NCBI RefSeq assembly: GCF_016508585.1 | Contig: NZ_JADVOP010000028.1 | Location: 1-56,552 of the forward strand | Length of the DNA: 56,552 bases | Direction: 5' to 3' | Source: Acinetobacter baumannii | GTDB taxonomy: Bacteria; Pseudomonadota; Gammaproteobacteria; Pseudomonadales; Moraxellaceae | In this document: positions 46,423 to 55,455 of the stretch, in pieces | Position numbering within the stretch: the first letter of the stretch is position 1 | Layout of the letters: every line of letters starts with the position of its first letter | Notes under the pieces: generated by a model | Databases searched by the model: none | What the model saw: only the letters and a program-made list of their open reading frames with translations | Told to the model about the DNA's origin: nothing | Program-made: the position numbers and the translations under genes

Positions 46423-46860
46423 ATGAATCTATTGGCACAGTTTCCTATCATTTATGAACAAAAGGTTGCTTGGGGGGATATGGATGCTTTTGGTCATGTG
46501 AATAATGTGCAGTATTATCGTTATATAGAAAGTGCGCGTATTGCATATTTCGATCGCTTAAATGTATTTGAACAAGATGTTTTAACTGTGGTTGCTTCAA
46601 GTCAATGTAAATATTTAAAACCAGTATTTTATCCAGATGTGCTGCATATTGGTGCAGGTATAGTGGAAATGCGAAATAGTGCGATACGCATGCATTATGT
46701 ATTATTCAGTGAACAGCAACAGGAGATTGTTGCTGATGGTGAAGCGGTCATCGTATTTGTAGATAAACATTCTATGAAAAAAGCATTAATACCTAAAAAT
46801 TTAAGAAAAGTTATAATTGATCTAGAGTCAACTGTTCAAAACAATTTGCTGAATTTATAA
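46423..46860 (+). CDS. Acyl-CoA thioesterase, hotdog fold
   Basis: 145 residues with the 4-hydroxybenzoyl-CoA thioesterase/YbgC pattern: VAWGDMDAFGHVNNVQYYRYIESAR (parts WGDMDAFGHVNN and YYRYIES, catalytic Asp about 21), and VASSQCKYLKPVFYPD. Hydrolyses acyl-CoA esters by family; substrate unknown. It follows hemY by 9 bases, so it may be the last gene of that operon. AT-rich DNA follows (46861-47087) with no feature I can name. Confidence 0.88.
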   Translation: MNLLAQFPIIYEQKVAWGDMDAFGHVNNVQYYRYIESARIAYFDRLNVFEQDVLTVVASSQCKYLKPVFYPDVLHIGAGIVEMRNSAIRMHYVLFSEQQQEIVADGEAVIVFVDKHSMKKALIPKNLRKVIIDLESTVQNNLLNL

Positions 46861-47087
46861 AAATGCTTCAGTTATCATCATTATATTTAAAACATACAAG
46901 AAAATTTATTTTTGTTGTATGTTTATTTTGAATGAGATAAATAAACAATTTTGGCATGTTATAATCATTTTTTGTTGTTTTATGTATTTATTGGGGAATA
47001 TATGTATTGCCAATTGATATAAATAAAAATACTATTGCTGTGAATTTATTTTAAATAGCTGTTTGCGAAGTTTAATGTGGAGCGTTA

Positions 47088-47414
47088 ATGATGCCTGATA
47101 TTAGTAATTTATCTGTGGAAGAGTTAAGAAAGTTAACAGCTGAAGCTGAAGCTTTAATTGAAAGTAAAAAAGATCAAGCGATCGAAGATGCTTATAATAA
47201 GATTGTTGAAATTGCAGAATCTGCGGGTTTAAGCTTAGAGCAGTTTATTGAGTATGGTGCTCAAAAACGTAAAAAGACAACACGTAAAGCTGTTGAGCCA
47301 CGCTACCGCAATAAGAAAAATGCGGCTGAAACTTGGACAGGTCGTGGTAAGCAACCTCGCTGGTTAGTTGCTGAAATTGAAAAAGGCGCTAAATTAGAAG
47401 ATTTCTTGATCTAA
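47088..47414 (+). CDS. hns: H-NS family nucleoid protein
   Basis: 108 residues: N-terminal coiled-coil oligomerisation part (LSVEELRKLTAEAEALIESKK) and a C-terminal H-NS DNA-binding domain (YRNKKNAAETWTGRGKQPRWL with the TWTGRG core). Short for H-NS but normal for the Acinetobacter type. Silences AT-rich, often foreign, DNA such as the island to the left. Preceded by about 225 bases of very AT-rich DNA that could hold its own binding sites. Tandem ATGs at the start. Confidence 0.93.
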   Translation: MMPDISNLSVEELRKLTAEAEALIESKKDQAIEDAYNKIVEIAESAGLSLEQFIEYGAQKRKKTTRKAVEPRYRNKKNAAETWTGRGKQPRWLVAEIEKGAKLEDFLI

Positions 47415-47453
47415 TCTTCATCTAAATGTCATTCAATGACGATAAAATAAAAG

Positions 47454-47480
47454 AACCAAGCAAAACTGCTTGGTTTTTTT
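47454..47480 (+). terminator. Terminator after hns
   Basis: AACCAAGCA (47454-47462) pairs with TGCTTGGTT (47467-47475), loop AAAC, followed by T to 47480. Confidence 0.9.
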
Positions 47481-47577
47481 ATACGAGTGAATTGGCGATA
47501 TGAAAAAATTATGCATAATGTATAAACAAGAGGACATCATCTTGCATGGAAGAATAAATCAATGATGGTAAAGCTGG

Positions 47578-48324
47578 ATGAATAAAAAATCAAAACAGAT
47601 GACCTGGTGGATTACTGGAGTTGTTGCTTTTTTAATTTTTGTACTTTTACAAGTTCCTGCAACATGGTTAATTGCTAAATTTTATAAGAATAATCAAACC
47701 TTACAGAATGTAAGTGGCAACATCTGGCAAGGACAAGCAGATTGGCACAAAGGTAACTTGCGGGGTTCTGTGTCATGGCGCACTCGTCCTTGGGATTTAA
47801 TCTTACTGCGTGTTGGGGCAAATGTTGAAGTTCATAGTGGGCAAACTCAACTCAAGGGAGTTGTGGGTTATGGTTTTGGTAAAAAAATCATTGTTAATCA
47901 AATGCAAGGTCAGATTGCTCCTGAAACTTTAAAAAATATCGCCAACTGGCAATGGCCCGCAAATGCAATACAGATTTCGGACATGAGCCTTCGTTTTAAA
48001 AAGGATACTGGATTTAGTGATGTGGATGGCCAACTCCATTGGGCAGGCGGTGAGTTGCGTTATACCTTTGGTCAACGTCAAGATCAAATGACAATCCCCT
48101 CTTTAAATGCTCAGTTAAAAGATGAAGCAGGCAAACTGATTTTTGACATTCAGGATCAACGCAGTCAAAAAATGGCGAATATCAGTTTAGATCCAAGCAT
48201 GATGTTGGATGTGCAATTGACCCAAAGAATGTTGCTCAATGTTCCGTCTTATGATGGAAAAGCAGGACTGGATACATATGTGATCAGTTCAAGACAACCA
48301 CTGATTCAGGGTGGTTTCCAATGA
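47578..48324 (+). CDS. gspN: Type II secretion protein GspN
   Basis: 248 residues. One N-terminal membrane helix (about 11-33), then a periplasmic beta domain with VSGNIWQGQADW and VSWRTRPWDLILLRVGANVEV (parts), in line with GspN. Role in secretion is accessory. Ends in an ATGA overlap with gspC and opens the gspN-gspC-gspD run, the partial type II secretion operon seen in Acinetobacter. Confidence 0.88.
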   Translation: MNKKSKQMTWWITGVVAFLIFVLLQVPATWLIAKFYKNNQTLQNVSGNIWQGQADWHKGNLRGSVSWRTRPWDLILLRVGANVEVHSGQTQLKGVVGYGFGKKIIVNQMQGQIAPETLKNIANWQWPANAIQISDMSLRFKKDTGFSDVDGQLHWAGGELRYTFGQRQDQMTIPSLNAQLKDEAGKLIFDIQDQRSQKMANISLDPSMMLDVQLTQRMLLNVPSYDGKAGLDTYVISSRQPLIQGGFQ

Positions 48325-49172
48325 ATATAAAAGAACAGTTCGAAAATATTTCTTGGAAAAAAGCAGAGCATCTTGCACCTGTTGCCCTGTTTATTTTAAT
48401 TCTGGCATTGTGTTGGAAATTAGCCTCTATTTTTTGGTGGGTGGTTGCACCACCGCAAGTGATGCAGCCTGAACAAGTGAGTTTAGGTTCGCAACAAGCT
48501 CAAGTGCCTAATATTTCAAGTTTTTCGTTATTTAATGAAGTGGGCTCGAGCGCGACAGCCGATGATAGCATTCCAATGGTATTGCAGGGCGTAGTGGTGA
48601 GCTATCCTGCACGTTTTTCCTCAGCGGTGATTAAAGTCAAGGAAACAGCCGACCGTTATGTGGTTGGTGAAACCATTGAAGGCACCAGTTATCAGTTGTC
48701 CGAGGTATACTGGGATCATATTGTTTTAAGCCAAGGCGGCAATAATGGTAAAGAGTTGCGTTTTACAGGTTTAGCTAATTTATACCAGCCTTTGCCAGGG
48801 CAGCCTGCAGATTCGAATACGGCATCGCCATCCAGTAATCCAGATCAAGCTGTACCACCACAACAAAATTCGAGTCAAAATGCTTTGGGGCAGGCGATTG
48901 ATCGAATGAATGAAAATCGAGAACAATATCTAAAGAACATGGGGGTGAACACCAATAGCGGACAAGGCTATGAGGTGACAGAACAAACCCCCGCAGCACT
49001 TCGAAATAAATTAGGGCTTCGGTCTGGGGATCGCATTCTTTCACTCAATGGGCAGTCAGTCGGTCAAGGACAGAATGATGTTCAACTGCTAGAACAGGCA
49101 AAGCGTGAAGGAAAAGTAAAAATTGAAATTAAGCGTGGTGATCAGGTGATGACCATTCAGCAAAGTTTGTAA
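48321..49172 (+). CDS. gspC: Type II secretion inner-membrane protein GspC
   Basis: 283 residues. N-terminal helix (about 20-42), homology region (FSLFNEVGSSATADDSIPMVLQGVV; parts) and a C-terminal PDZ domain (YEVTEQTPAALRNKLGLRSGDRILSLNG; parts). A Gln/Asn/Pro-rich linker (about 155-190) joins them. Links the inner-membrane platform to the secretin. Starts by overlap on gspN. Confidence 0.92.
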   Translation: MNIKEQFENISWKKAEHLAPVALFILILALCWKLASIFWWVVAPPQVMQPEQVSLGSQQAQVPNISSFSLFNEVGSSATADDSIPMVLQGVVVSYPARFSSAVIKVKETADRYVVGETIEGTSYQLSEVYWDHIVLSQGGNNGKELRFTGLANLYQPLPGQPADSNTASPSSNPDQAVPPQQNSSQNALGQAIDRMNENREQYLKNMGVNTNSGQGYEVTEQTPAALRNKLGLRSGDRILSLNGQSVGQGQNDVQLLEQAKREGKVKIEIKRGDQVMTIQQSL

Positions 49173-49213
49173 GTGGCTAGGACTACAAATAAAATTAGGA
49201 TAGATAATAAGTT

Positions 49214-51460
49214 ATGGCTTTTTTGACTCACAATCGACCACTTTGGGCTATCGTTGCAGCAGCACCCATGATGGTTGCGGTTAGCACAGCAGCACATGCT
49301 CAGACGTGGAAGATTAACTTACGCGATGCTGATCTCACGGCTTTTATCAATGAAGTTGCAGATATTACGGGTAAAAACTTTGCTGTTGATCCACGTGTAC
49401 GTGGAAATGTAACCGTTATTTCAAATAAACCACTCAATAAAAACGAAGTTTATGACCTATTCCTAGGTGTACTTAATGTCAATGGTGTGGTGGCTATTCC
49501 CTCTGGTAACACGATTCGCCTAGTGCCTGACAGTAATGTTAAAAATTCAGGTGTGCCTTATGATCCCCGTAATCATGCACGTGGCGATCAGGTCGTGACA
49601 CGGGTGATTTGGTTGGAAAATACCAATCCGAATGATCTCATCCCTGCACTTAGACCTTTAATGCCTCAATTCGCCCACTTGGCAGCAATACAAGGCACCA
49701 ATGCATTGATTGTGTCAGACCGGGCTGCAAATATTTATCAACTTGAAACGATTATCCGTAATCTGGATGGTACGGGACAAAATGATATCGAGGCTGTGCC
49801 TTTACAGCAAAGTCAGGCTGAAGAAATCATCAAGCAATTGGATGCCATGAGTGCGACCGGTGCATCAAAAGATTTCGCAGGGGCACGGGTACGTATTATT
49901 GCAGATGTACGCACCAATCGTATTTTAATTAAAGGCGATACGGGTACACGTAAACGTATCCGCAATATGATTGAGATGCTGGATGTTCCATCGGCAGACC
50001 GTTTAGGCGGCTTAAAAGTATTCAAACTCAAATATGCCAGTGCAAAAAATCTCTCTGAAATTTTACAAGGCTTGGTGACTGGGCAAGCGGTCAATTCGAA
50101 TTCAAATAATTCTTCGACTAACAGTAATTCTAGTAATACCAGTAATTTAAATAATAACAGCAATAGCACATCTTCAAATTCCAGCTCAGGTAGCACTATT
50201 TCAACACCTGCGATTAATTTAAACAGCAATTCAAATAACAATAATCAAAACAGTGTCACCAGTTTTAATGCCAATGGTGTCAGCATTATTGCTGATGGCG
50301 CACAAAATGCCTTGGTGGTCAAAGCTGAACCACAATTGATGCGAGAGATAGAAGCTGCAATCCAGCAACTTGATGTACGCCGTCAACAGGTATTGATTGA
50401 AGCGACCATTCTAGAGGTGTCAGGAAATGATATCGATCAATTGGGTGTGCAATGGGCTCTGGGTGATATCAGCAGCGGTGTAGGGGTAGTTAATTTCTCC
50501 AATGTCGGAACCAGTCTATCTAAATTGGCAGCAGGCTATCTATCCGGTGGTGCTGCAGGTTTGGGGAGTGCTGTAGGTTCGGGTACGTCGCTTATTCTGG
50601 GGGATTATAAAGAAGGTGCAGATGGTTCACGCAAGCTCTATGGTGCAGTGATTCAAGCCTTGAAAGAGCGGACCAAATCAAACCTACTCTCTACACCTTC
50701 AATTCTGACCATGGATAATGAAGAAGCGTATATCGTTGTTGGCGAAAATGTTCCTTTTGTAACGGGCTCGGTATCTACAGGTACGGGCGGAACGGTCAAC
50801 CCGTATACTTCAATCGAACGAAAAGATGTCGGGGTGACTTTAAAAGTCATTCCACACATTGGAGAGGGTGGTTCAATTCGTTTGGAAGTTGAGCAAGAAG
50901 TTTCAGGGGTCAAATCGAATAAAGGACAAGCTCAGGATTTGGTTACCAGTAAACGTGCAATCAAAACCACGGTACTTGCTGATCATGGACAAACGGTGGT
51001 GTTGGGCGGACTGATTTCAGATGATAGCGAGCATTCACGTCAATCCGTACCGTTCCTGGGAGACATTCCTGGTTTAGGACGTTTGTTTAGAGCAGATGGT
51101 AAATCGAATATTAAACGCAATCTTTTGGTGTTTATCCATCCAACCATCGTGGGTGGAGATACAGAGATCCGCCGTCTATCACAACAACGCTATGATCAGC
51201 TTTATAGCTTGCAGTTGGCGATGGATAAAGACGGTAATTTTGCCAAACTGCCTGCCAATGTTGATGATGTATTCCAACAGCGTTTGCCTATTACGTCGTC
51301 ACCGAGTACTCAGCCTAAACTGGTTCAACCGCAGCCGACAGCACAGCCATCCAGTCAGTATCAGAAAGTACCCACAGGTGGAGCAGCGAAAAATTCCAAT
51401 AAGAGCAATGTGGTCACGACACCTGTTGCAGAGGAACCCAACGATATTCTGAAGCAGTAG
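49214..51460 (+). CDS. gspD: Type II secretion secretin GspD
   Basis: 748 residues. Signal peptide (about 1-29, ending AHA), N0 domain (INLRDADLTAFINEVADI), N1 to N3 repeats, and the secretin domain (VGENVPFVTGS, LEVEQEVSGV, VVLGGLISDD, FLGDIPGLGRLF) that forms the outer-membrane pore. An unusually long Asn/Ser-only stretch (about 294-345, roughly 50090-50260) interrupts the N2/N3 region. The C terminus is Pro/Gln/Ser-rich. Exit channel for folded exoproteins. Other gsp genes are not in the window. Confidence 0.96.
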   Translation: MAFLTHNRPLWAIVAAAPMMVAVSTAAHAQTWKINLRDADLTAFINEVADITGKNFAVDPRVRGNVTVISNKPLNKNEVYDLFLGVLNVNGVVAIPSGNTIRLVPDSNVKNSGVPYDPRNHARGDQVVTRVIWLENTNPNDLIPALRPLMPQFAHLAAIQGTNALIVSDRAANIYQLETIIRNLDGTGQNDIEAVPLQQSQAEEIIKQLDAMSATGASKDFAGARVRIIADVRTNRILIKGDTGTRKRIRNMIEMLDVPSADRLGGLKVFKLKYASAKNLSEILQGLVTGQAVNSNSNNSSTNSNSSNTSNLNNNSNSTSSNSSSGSTISTPAINLNSNSNNNNQNSVTSFNANGVSIIADGAQNALVVKAEPQLMREIEAAIQQLDVRRQQVLIEATILEVSGNDIDQLGVQWALGDISSGVGVVNFSNVGTSLSKLAAGYLSGGAAGLGSAVGSGTSLILGDYKEGADGSRKLYGAVIQALKERTKSNLLSTPSILTMDNEEAYIVVGENVPFVTGSVSTGTGGTVNPYTSIERKDVGVTLKVIPHIGEGGSIRLEVEQEVSGVKSNKGQAQDLVTSKRAIKTTVLADHGQTVVLGGLISDDSEHSRQSVPFLGDIPGLGRLFRADGKSNIKRNLLVFIHPTIVGGDTEIRRLSQQRYDQLYSLQLAMDKDGNFAKLPANVDDVFQQRLPITSSPSTQPKLVQPQPTAQPSSQYQKVPTGGAAKNSNKSNVVTTPVAEEPNDILKQ

Positions 51461-51482
51461 TGGATATTTTTAAGGACTAAAA

Positions 51483-51513
51483 ATCAAACATTCTCTTTGA
51501 TTGAGTGTTTGAT
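51483..51513 (+). terminator. Weak hairpin after gspD
   Basis: ATCAAACA (51483-51490) pairs with TGTTTGAT (51506-51513) around a 15-base loop, with no good T-run. Possible weak terminator. Confidence 0.35.
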
Positions 51514-51629
51514 ATTTACAGTTAATTTGTTGCAATGACTTGTTTGATTCTTAAGCTAAAGTATGGTTTTAAGTGGATTTAGAACTCTAGAAATGTCGTG
51601 TTAAGATAAATGTAAATTGGAATGAGAGA

Positions 51630-52370
51630 ATGACGATGACTTGGAAATTACAAGCAATTTCAGGTGAGTTAGAAGGGAAGGAAGTCACTATTGATCGTGA
51701 CATGCTGGTGGGTCGCCATCAAGATGCAGATCTTTTATTGCAGTCTGCGGAAATCTCACGTCGCCATGCTGCTTTTTTATTGAAAGAAGATGCTTTATGG
51801 GTGCAAGATTTAAAGTCATCAAATGGAACTTTTGTTAACGATATCCGCATCGATCAAGATAAGATGTTGATGGATGGTGATATTGTTCAATTTGCTAGCA
51901 TTAAATTCAATGTGCTTGCCCCTGCTAAAGTGCAGGATACGGCTCATCAATCCGAAGTTGAGACACCACCTGCTGTGGTGGTTGAGCCAGTGCTTACACA
52001 AACTGGAGATACTCCAGTACAGCAACCGGTTGAGGCGGTGGCGACAGCAGAGCTTAAAGAGACTGCACCTGTAGAACGTAGCGCAGCTGAGCAAATGAGT
52101 GAGCAAGGTATGCCAGAGCTTTCCGCACGAGATCGCAATGTGCAAATCACCCGTGAAGGAATGCCATCAGGTGTAACTGTACCTAAGCCGGCTCCAATTC
52201 CTGAGGGTGTGGATATTCATGCACCTGTAGTTCCAGAAGCTGATGCAGTTAAAGCGCCAGTAACGCGTGTTCAGGAAGAAGTCGAAACCCAGAAAAATGC
52301 CAAAGTTGGCCTGATGACTGTGGTGAGCTTAATCATTTTGGCAATTATTGCATGGCTGTTGTTTAAATAA
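51630..52370 (+). CDS. FHA-domain membrane-anchored protein
   Basis: 246 residues. N-terminal FHA domain with MLVGRHQDADLLLQ, EISRRHAAF and DLKSSNGTFVND (about 25-80), which binds phosphothreonine; a long Pro/Val/Glu-rich linker (about 95-220); and a C-terminal membrane helix (VGLMTVVSLIILAIIAWLLF). A tail-anchored reader of phosphoproteins is the likely form. Single gene; ends before a terminator. Confidence 0.85.
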   Translation: MTMTWKLQAISGELEGKEVTIDRDMLVGRHQDADLLLQSAEISRRHAAFLLKEDALWVQDLKSSNGTFVNDIRIDQDKMLMDGDIVQFASIKFNVLAPAKVQDTAHQSEVETPPAVVVEPVLTQTGDTPVQQPVEAVATAELKETAPVERSAAEQMSEQGMPELSARDRNVQITREGMPSGVTVPKPAPIPEGVDIHAPVVPEADAVKAPVTRVQEEVETQKNAKVGLMTVVSLIILAIIAWLLFK

Positions 52371-52390
52371 TCTGTGAATGCGATACACTC

Positions 52391-52418
52391 AAGGCATGCA
52401 ATCGCATGCCTTTGTTTT
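52391..52418 (+). terminator. Terminator after the FHA gene
   Basis: AAGGCATGC (52391-52399) pairs with GCATGCCTT (52404-52412), AATC loop, then T-rich TTGTTTT. Confidence 0.8.
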
Positions 52419-52498
52419 ATGTGAGGTCTGCATAAAGGCTGAAGTTGGATTTTATTTTTGGTGCAATAAATTTTTAAAAACTATTTTGGGTGTACAGC

Positions 52499-53167
52499 AT
52501 GAATGTGGCAAAGCTAGATCAACGAGAACTTATTTTATTTGATTTGGATGGAACATTAGTTGATTCAGCATTTGATTTATATCGTGCCATGAATCTGAGC
52601 CTGGCACGTTTAAATCTTCCTTTAGTCACCGAACAACAAGTTCGCGTCTGGATTGGTAAAGGCACATCATTATTTTGTGAAAGCACATTAAAATATTTAA
52701 AAGGTGAGGTTGATCCTGCACTGCATCAACAGCTGTTGGATACTTTCTTGGAAATCTACAATGCAGAACCTTGTGTCGATACCAAACCATTCTCTGGCAT
52801 TTTAGAGTTTTTAGATTGGGGAACGCAAAATAACAAGAAACTGATTTGTGTGACCAATAAACCTGAGCAGCCTGCAAGAAAAATCTTAGAAGAATTGAAA
52901 ATGGATCACTATTTTGTTGATGTGATTGGTGGAGATCGTTTTGAAGTCCGTAAACCGCATCCAAAACCATTGTTGTACTGTGTTGAAACATATCAATCTT
53001 CAGTCGATAAAACCTTAATGATTGGTGATTCAAGTAATGATGTGGAAGCTGCACGCCGTGCAGAGGTTGATTGTATTGTGGTCAGCTATGGCTATAATCA
53101 CGGTGAGGATATTCATTTGTGTCAACCGCAACAAGTGGTCGATGATTTGACTGAGCTTTTGGCTTAA
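52499..53167 (+). CDS. gph: Phosphoglycolate phosphatase
   Basis: 222 residues from ATG 52499, HAD superfamily: LILFDLDGTLVDSA (nucleophile Asp near residue 15), ICVTNKPEQPARKIL and MIGDSSNDVEAARRAEV, with KPHPKP lysine between. Length and cap match Gph, which clears 2-phosphoglycolate. A GTG at 52490 is in frame; ATG 52499 is preferred. Upstream of trpE, with 142 bases between holding a 10-bp inverted repeat. Confidence 0.9.
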   Translation: MNVAKLDQRELILFDLDGTLVDSAFDLYRAMNLSLARLNLPLVTEQQVRVWIGKGTSLFCESTLKYLKGEVDPALHQQLLDTFLEIYNAEPCVDTKPFSGILEFLDWGTQNNKKLICVTNKPEQPARKILEELKMDHYFVDVIGGDRFEVRKPHPKPLLYCVETYQSSVDKTLMIGDSSNDVEAARRAEVDCIVVSYGYNHGEDIHLCQPQQVVDDLTELLA

Positions 53168-53248
53168 TCCCTGGATTTGAATGTTGTTTTGAATATTGTG
53201 GTGAGAAAAGGAAAGAGGAATGAATGGTAAAGGCACTTTTCGATGGCG

Positions 53249-53285
53249 TCACTAAGTGAACTGTATGCAAACCTACACTTAGTGA
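53249..53285 (+). promoter_or_regulatory. Inverted repeat in the trpE leader
   Basis: TCACTAAGTG (53249-53258) pairs perfectly with CACTTAGTGA (53276-53285) around a 17-base loop, ending 25 bases before trpE. No T-run follows. Possible operator or leader hairpin; no Trp-rich leader ORF is seen next to it. Confidence 0.5.
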
Positions 53286-53309
53286 TATCGAAAATAGAGA
53301 GAATTCCTC

Positions 53310-54803
53310 ATGACAACTTTAACGCAATTTGAACAATTAAAATCAGCGGGATATAACCTGATTCCTGTTTATCGCCAACGTTTGGCAGATACGGATACCC
53401 CATTGTCGGTATTTGCACGTTTACAACAGCACCAACAGGCGTATTTATTTGAATCTGTTGAGGGGGGAGAGAACTGGGCGCGTTACTCGATTATTGGACT
53501 GGGCGAATCAACCGTATTTTCCTGTAATGCTGGGCAGCTTACAGTTAAATTTCCGGATGGGCGTATTGATACGCAGACGTGTACTGACCCATTTCAATAT
53601 ATTCGTGATTTTCAAGCACAGTTTAAAGTGCCCACCCAACAGGATTTACCTGCACTGCCAAATTTTACGGGTGGTTTGGTTGGGTATTTTGGTTATGACG
53701 CTGTACGTTATATTGAACCACGTTTAAACAATGTCCCTGAGGCGGACCCTGTGGGATTGCCTGATTTATGGATGATGCTGTCAAAGACTGTGGTGGTGTT
53801 TGATAACTTAAAAGATACTTTGTTCTTGATTGTGCATGCAGATGTTAATGATCCACAGGCTTATGACAAGGCGCAACAACAGCTGGATGCTTTAGAAGCG
53901 CTATTGGCAACACCAATCAGTTTGGTTGCAAAAAAACATACTGCACCGCATTTTGAGTCTTTGACGGGACATGATCGTTTTCTAGAGTCGATTGAAAAAG
54001 TCAAAGAGTACATTCGTGCTGGGGATGTCATGCAGGTTGTACCTGGGCACCGCATGGTTTCAGATTTTGATGGCGATCCCTTGCAAGTCTATCGTGCGTT
54101 ACGTCATTTAAATCCTTCACCTTATCTATTTCTTGTACAAGGGCAAACACTTGCTGACCGGAAACCATTTCATATCGTGGGTTCTTCACCAGAGATTCTT
54201 TCTCGTCTTGAAAATGGTATTGCAACTGTACGACCACTTGCGGGAACGCGCCCACGTGGAAAAACCAAAGAAGAAGATTTGGCACTGGAAAAAGATCTGC
54301 TTTCGGATGAAAAAGAAATCGCAGAGCATTTAATGCTGATTGATTTGGGGCGTAATGATATTGGACGCGTCTCAAAAATCGGTAAAGTGCAAGTGACTGA
54401 TCAAATGGTGATCGAACGTTACTCGCATGTCATGCATATTGTTTCCAATGTGCAAGGGGAGGTGTTGGATGATGTCGATGCTTTGGATGTTTTTAAAGCA
54501 ACTTTCCCAGCAGGAACACTTTCAGGTGCTCCAAAAATTCGTGCGATGGAAATTATTGACGAAGTTGAACCTGTAAAACGTGGTATTTTTGGTGGAGCTG
54601 TGGGTTATTTGGGCTGGCATGGTGAAATGGACATGTCGATTGCGATAAGAACCTGTGTCATTCGTGAAAATAAAGTCTATGTACAGGCTGGAGCTGGGCT
54701 TGTTGTAGACTCAAATCCTGAATCAGAGTGGAATGAAACCCAAATAAAAGCTCGCGCAGTGATCAAAGCGGTTGAATTATCATCAAACGGATTGATTTTA
54801 TGA
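53310..54803 (+). CDS. trpE: Anthranilate synthase component I
   Basis: 497 residues. N-terminal Trp-binding part (YIPVYRQRL-like: LIPVYRQRLADTDTPLSVF) and chorismate-binding domain with GDVMQVVPGHR, PSPYLFLV, IVGSSPEIL, LAGTRPRGKT, LIDLGRNDIGRV, TFPAGTLSGAPKIRAMEII and IRTCVIRENKVYVQAGAGLV (parts). Makes anthranilate from chorismate with ammonia from TrpG. No trpG follows; the gene is followed directly by a tRNA promoter, as in other Acinetobacter trpE loci. Confidence 0.97.
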   Translation: MTTLTQFEQLKSAGYNLIPVYRQRLADTDTPLSVFARLQQHQQAYLFESVEGGENWARYSIIGLGESTVFSCNAGQLTVKFPDGRIDTQTCTDPFQYIRDFQAQFKVPTQQDLPALPNFTGGLVGYFGYDAVRYIEPRLNNVPEADPVGLPDLWMMLSKTVVVFDNLKDTLFLIVHADVNDPQAYDKAQQQLDALEALLATPISLVAKKHTAPHFESLTGHDRFLESIEKVKEYIRAGDVMQVVPGHRMVSDFDGDPLQVYRALRHLNPSPYLFLVQGQTLADRKPFHIVGSSPEILSRLENGIATVRPLAGTRPRGKTKEEDLALEKDLLSDEKEIAEHLMLIDLGRNDIGRVSKIGKVQVTDQMVIERYSHVMHIVSNVQGEVLDDVDALDVFKATFPAGTLSGAPKIRAMEIIDEVEPVKRGIFGGAVGYLGWHGEMDMSIAIRTCVIRENKVYVQAGAGLVVDSNPESEWNETQIKARAVIKAVELSSNGLIL

Positions 54804-54832
54804 GTTTTTGAGGTTTTTTTTGAAAAAAACAC

Positions 54833-54860
54833 TTGCAAGGATTCTGAGTTTTGCTAAACT
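54833..54860 (+). promoter_or_regulatory. Promoter of the tRNA-tuf operon
   Basis: TTGCAA (54833-54838) and TAAACT (54855-54860) with a 16-base spacer, about 40 bases before tRNA-Thr. Reads as a sigma-70 promoter; the sequence shows nothing else between trpE and the first tRNA. Confidence 0.65.
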
Positions 54861-54901
54861 GCACACCGTTCCGATACGAAACGTACGAAACACTAAGAAA
54901 C

Positions 54902-54977
<76 letters not shown>

Positions 54978-55031
54978 TCTTAAAGTTTTGTGTTATAATG
55001 TAGACGAACGACACTGAAAGTAAGTGTAAAT

Positions 55032-55115
55032 GGTGAGATTCCCGAGCGGTCAAAGGGAGCAGACTGTAACTCTGCCACGAAAGTTTCGAAGGTTCGAATC
55101 CTTCTCTCACCACCA
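55032..55115 (+). tRNA. tRNA-Tyr (GTA anticodon)
   Basis: 84 bases, class II tRNA with long variable arm, GGTGAGA acceptor stem with encoded CCA, anticodon GTA (CTGTAAC loop). Confidence 0.97.
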
Positions 55116-55148
55116 TTACTTCGATAAGTGGTTAATTACCAACATTAA

Positions 55149-55224
55149 GCGGGAGTAGCTCAGTTGGTAGAGCGGTAGCCTTCCAAGCTACATGTCGCGA
55201 GTTCGACCCTCGTCTCCCGCTCCA
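55149..55224 (+). tRNA. tRNA-Gly (TCC anticodon)
   Basis: 76 bases, GCGGGAG acceptor stem with encoded CCA, loop CTTCCAA with anticodon TCC, T-loop GTTCGACCC. Confidence 0.97.
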
Positions 55225-55236
55225 TCGAAGATGATT

Positions 55237-55311
<75 letters not shown>

Positions 55312-55455
55312 GATACAATTTAGTAGATTATTCTACACCAGTTTTTAAAAAGCAGGCTTATTAGTCTGCTTTTCAAGTATTAGGTGTCTAGTTTTTTAGA
55401 CGATTGTCGATGCTGAGTTGTTTAACTCGTGTTCGACATAAACGAGGAAGAGCAA

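Noticed and set aside
49813..50241. 142-codon minus-strand frame in gspD
   Set aside because: Shadow of the secretin gene, Leu-rich because of the Asn/Ser codons on the other strand.
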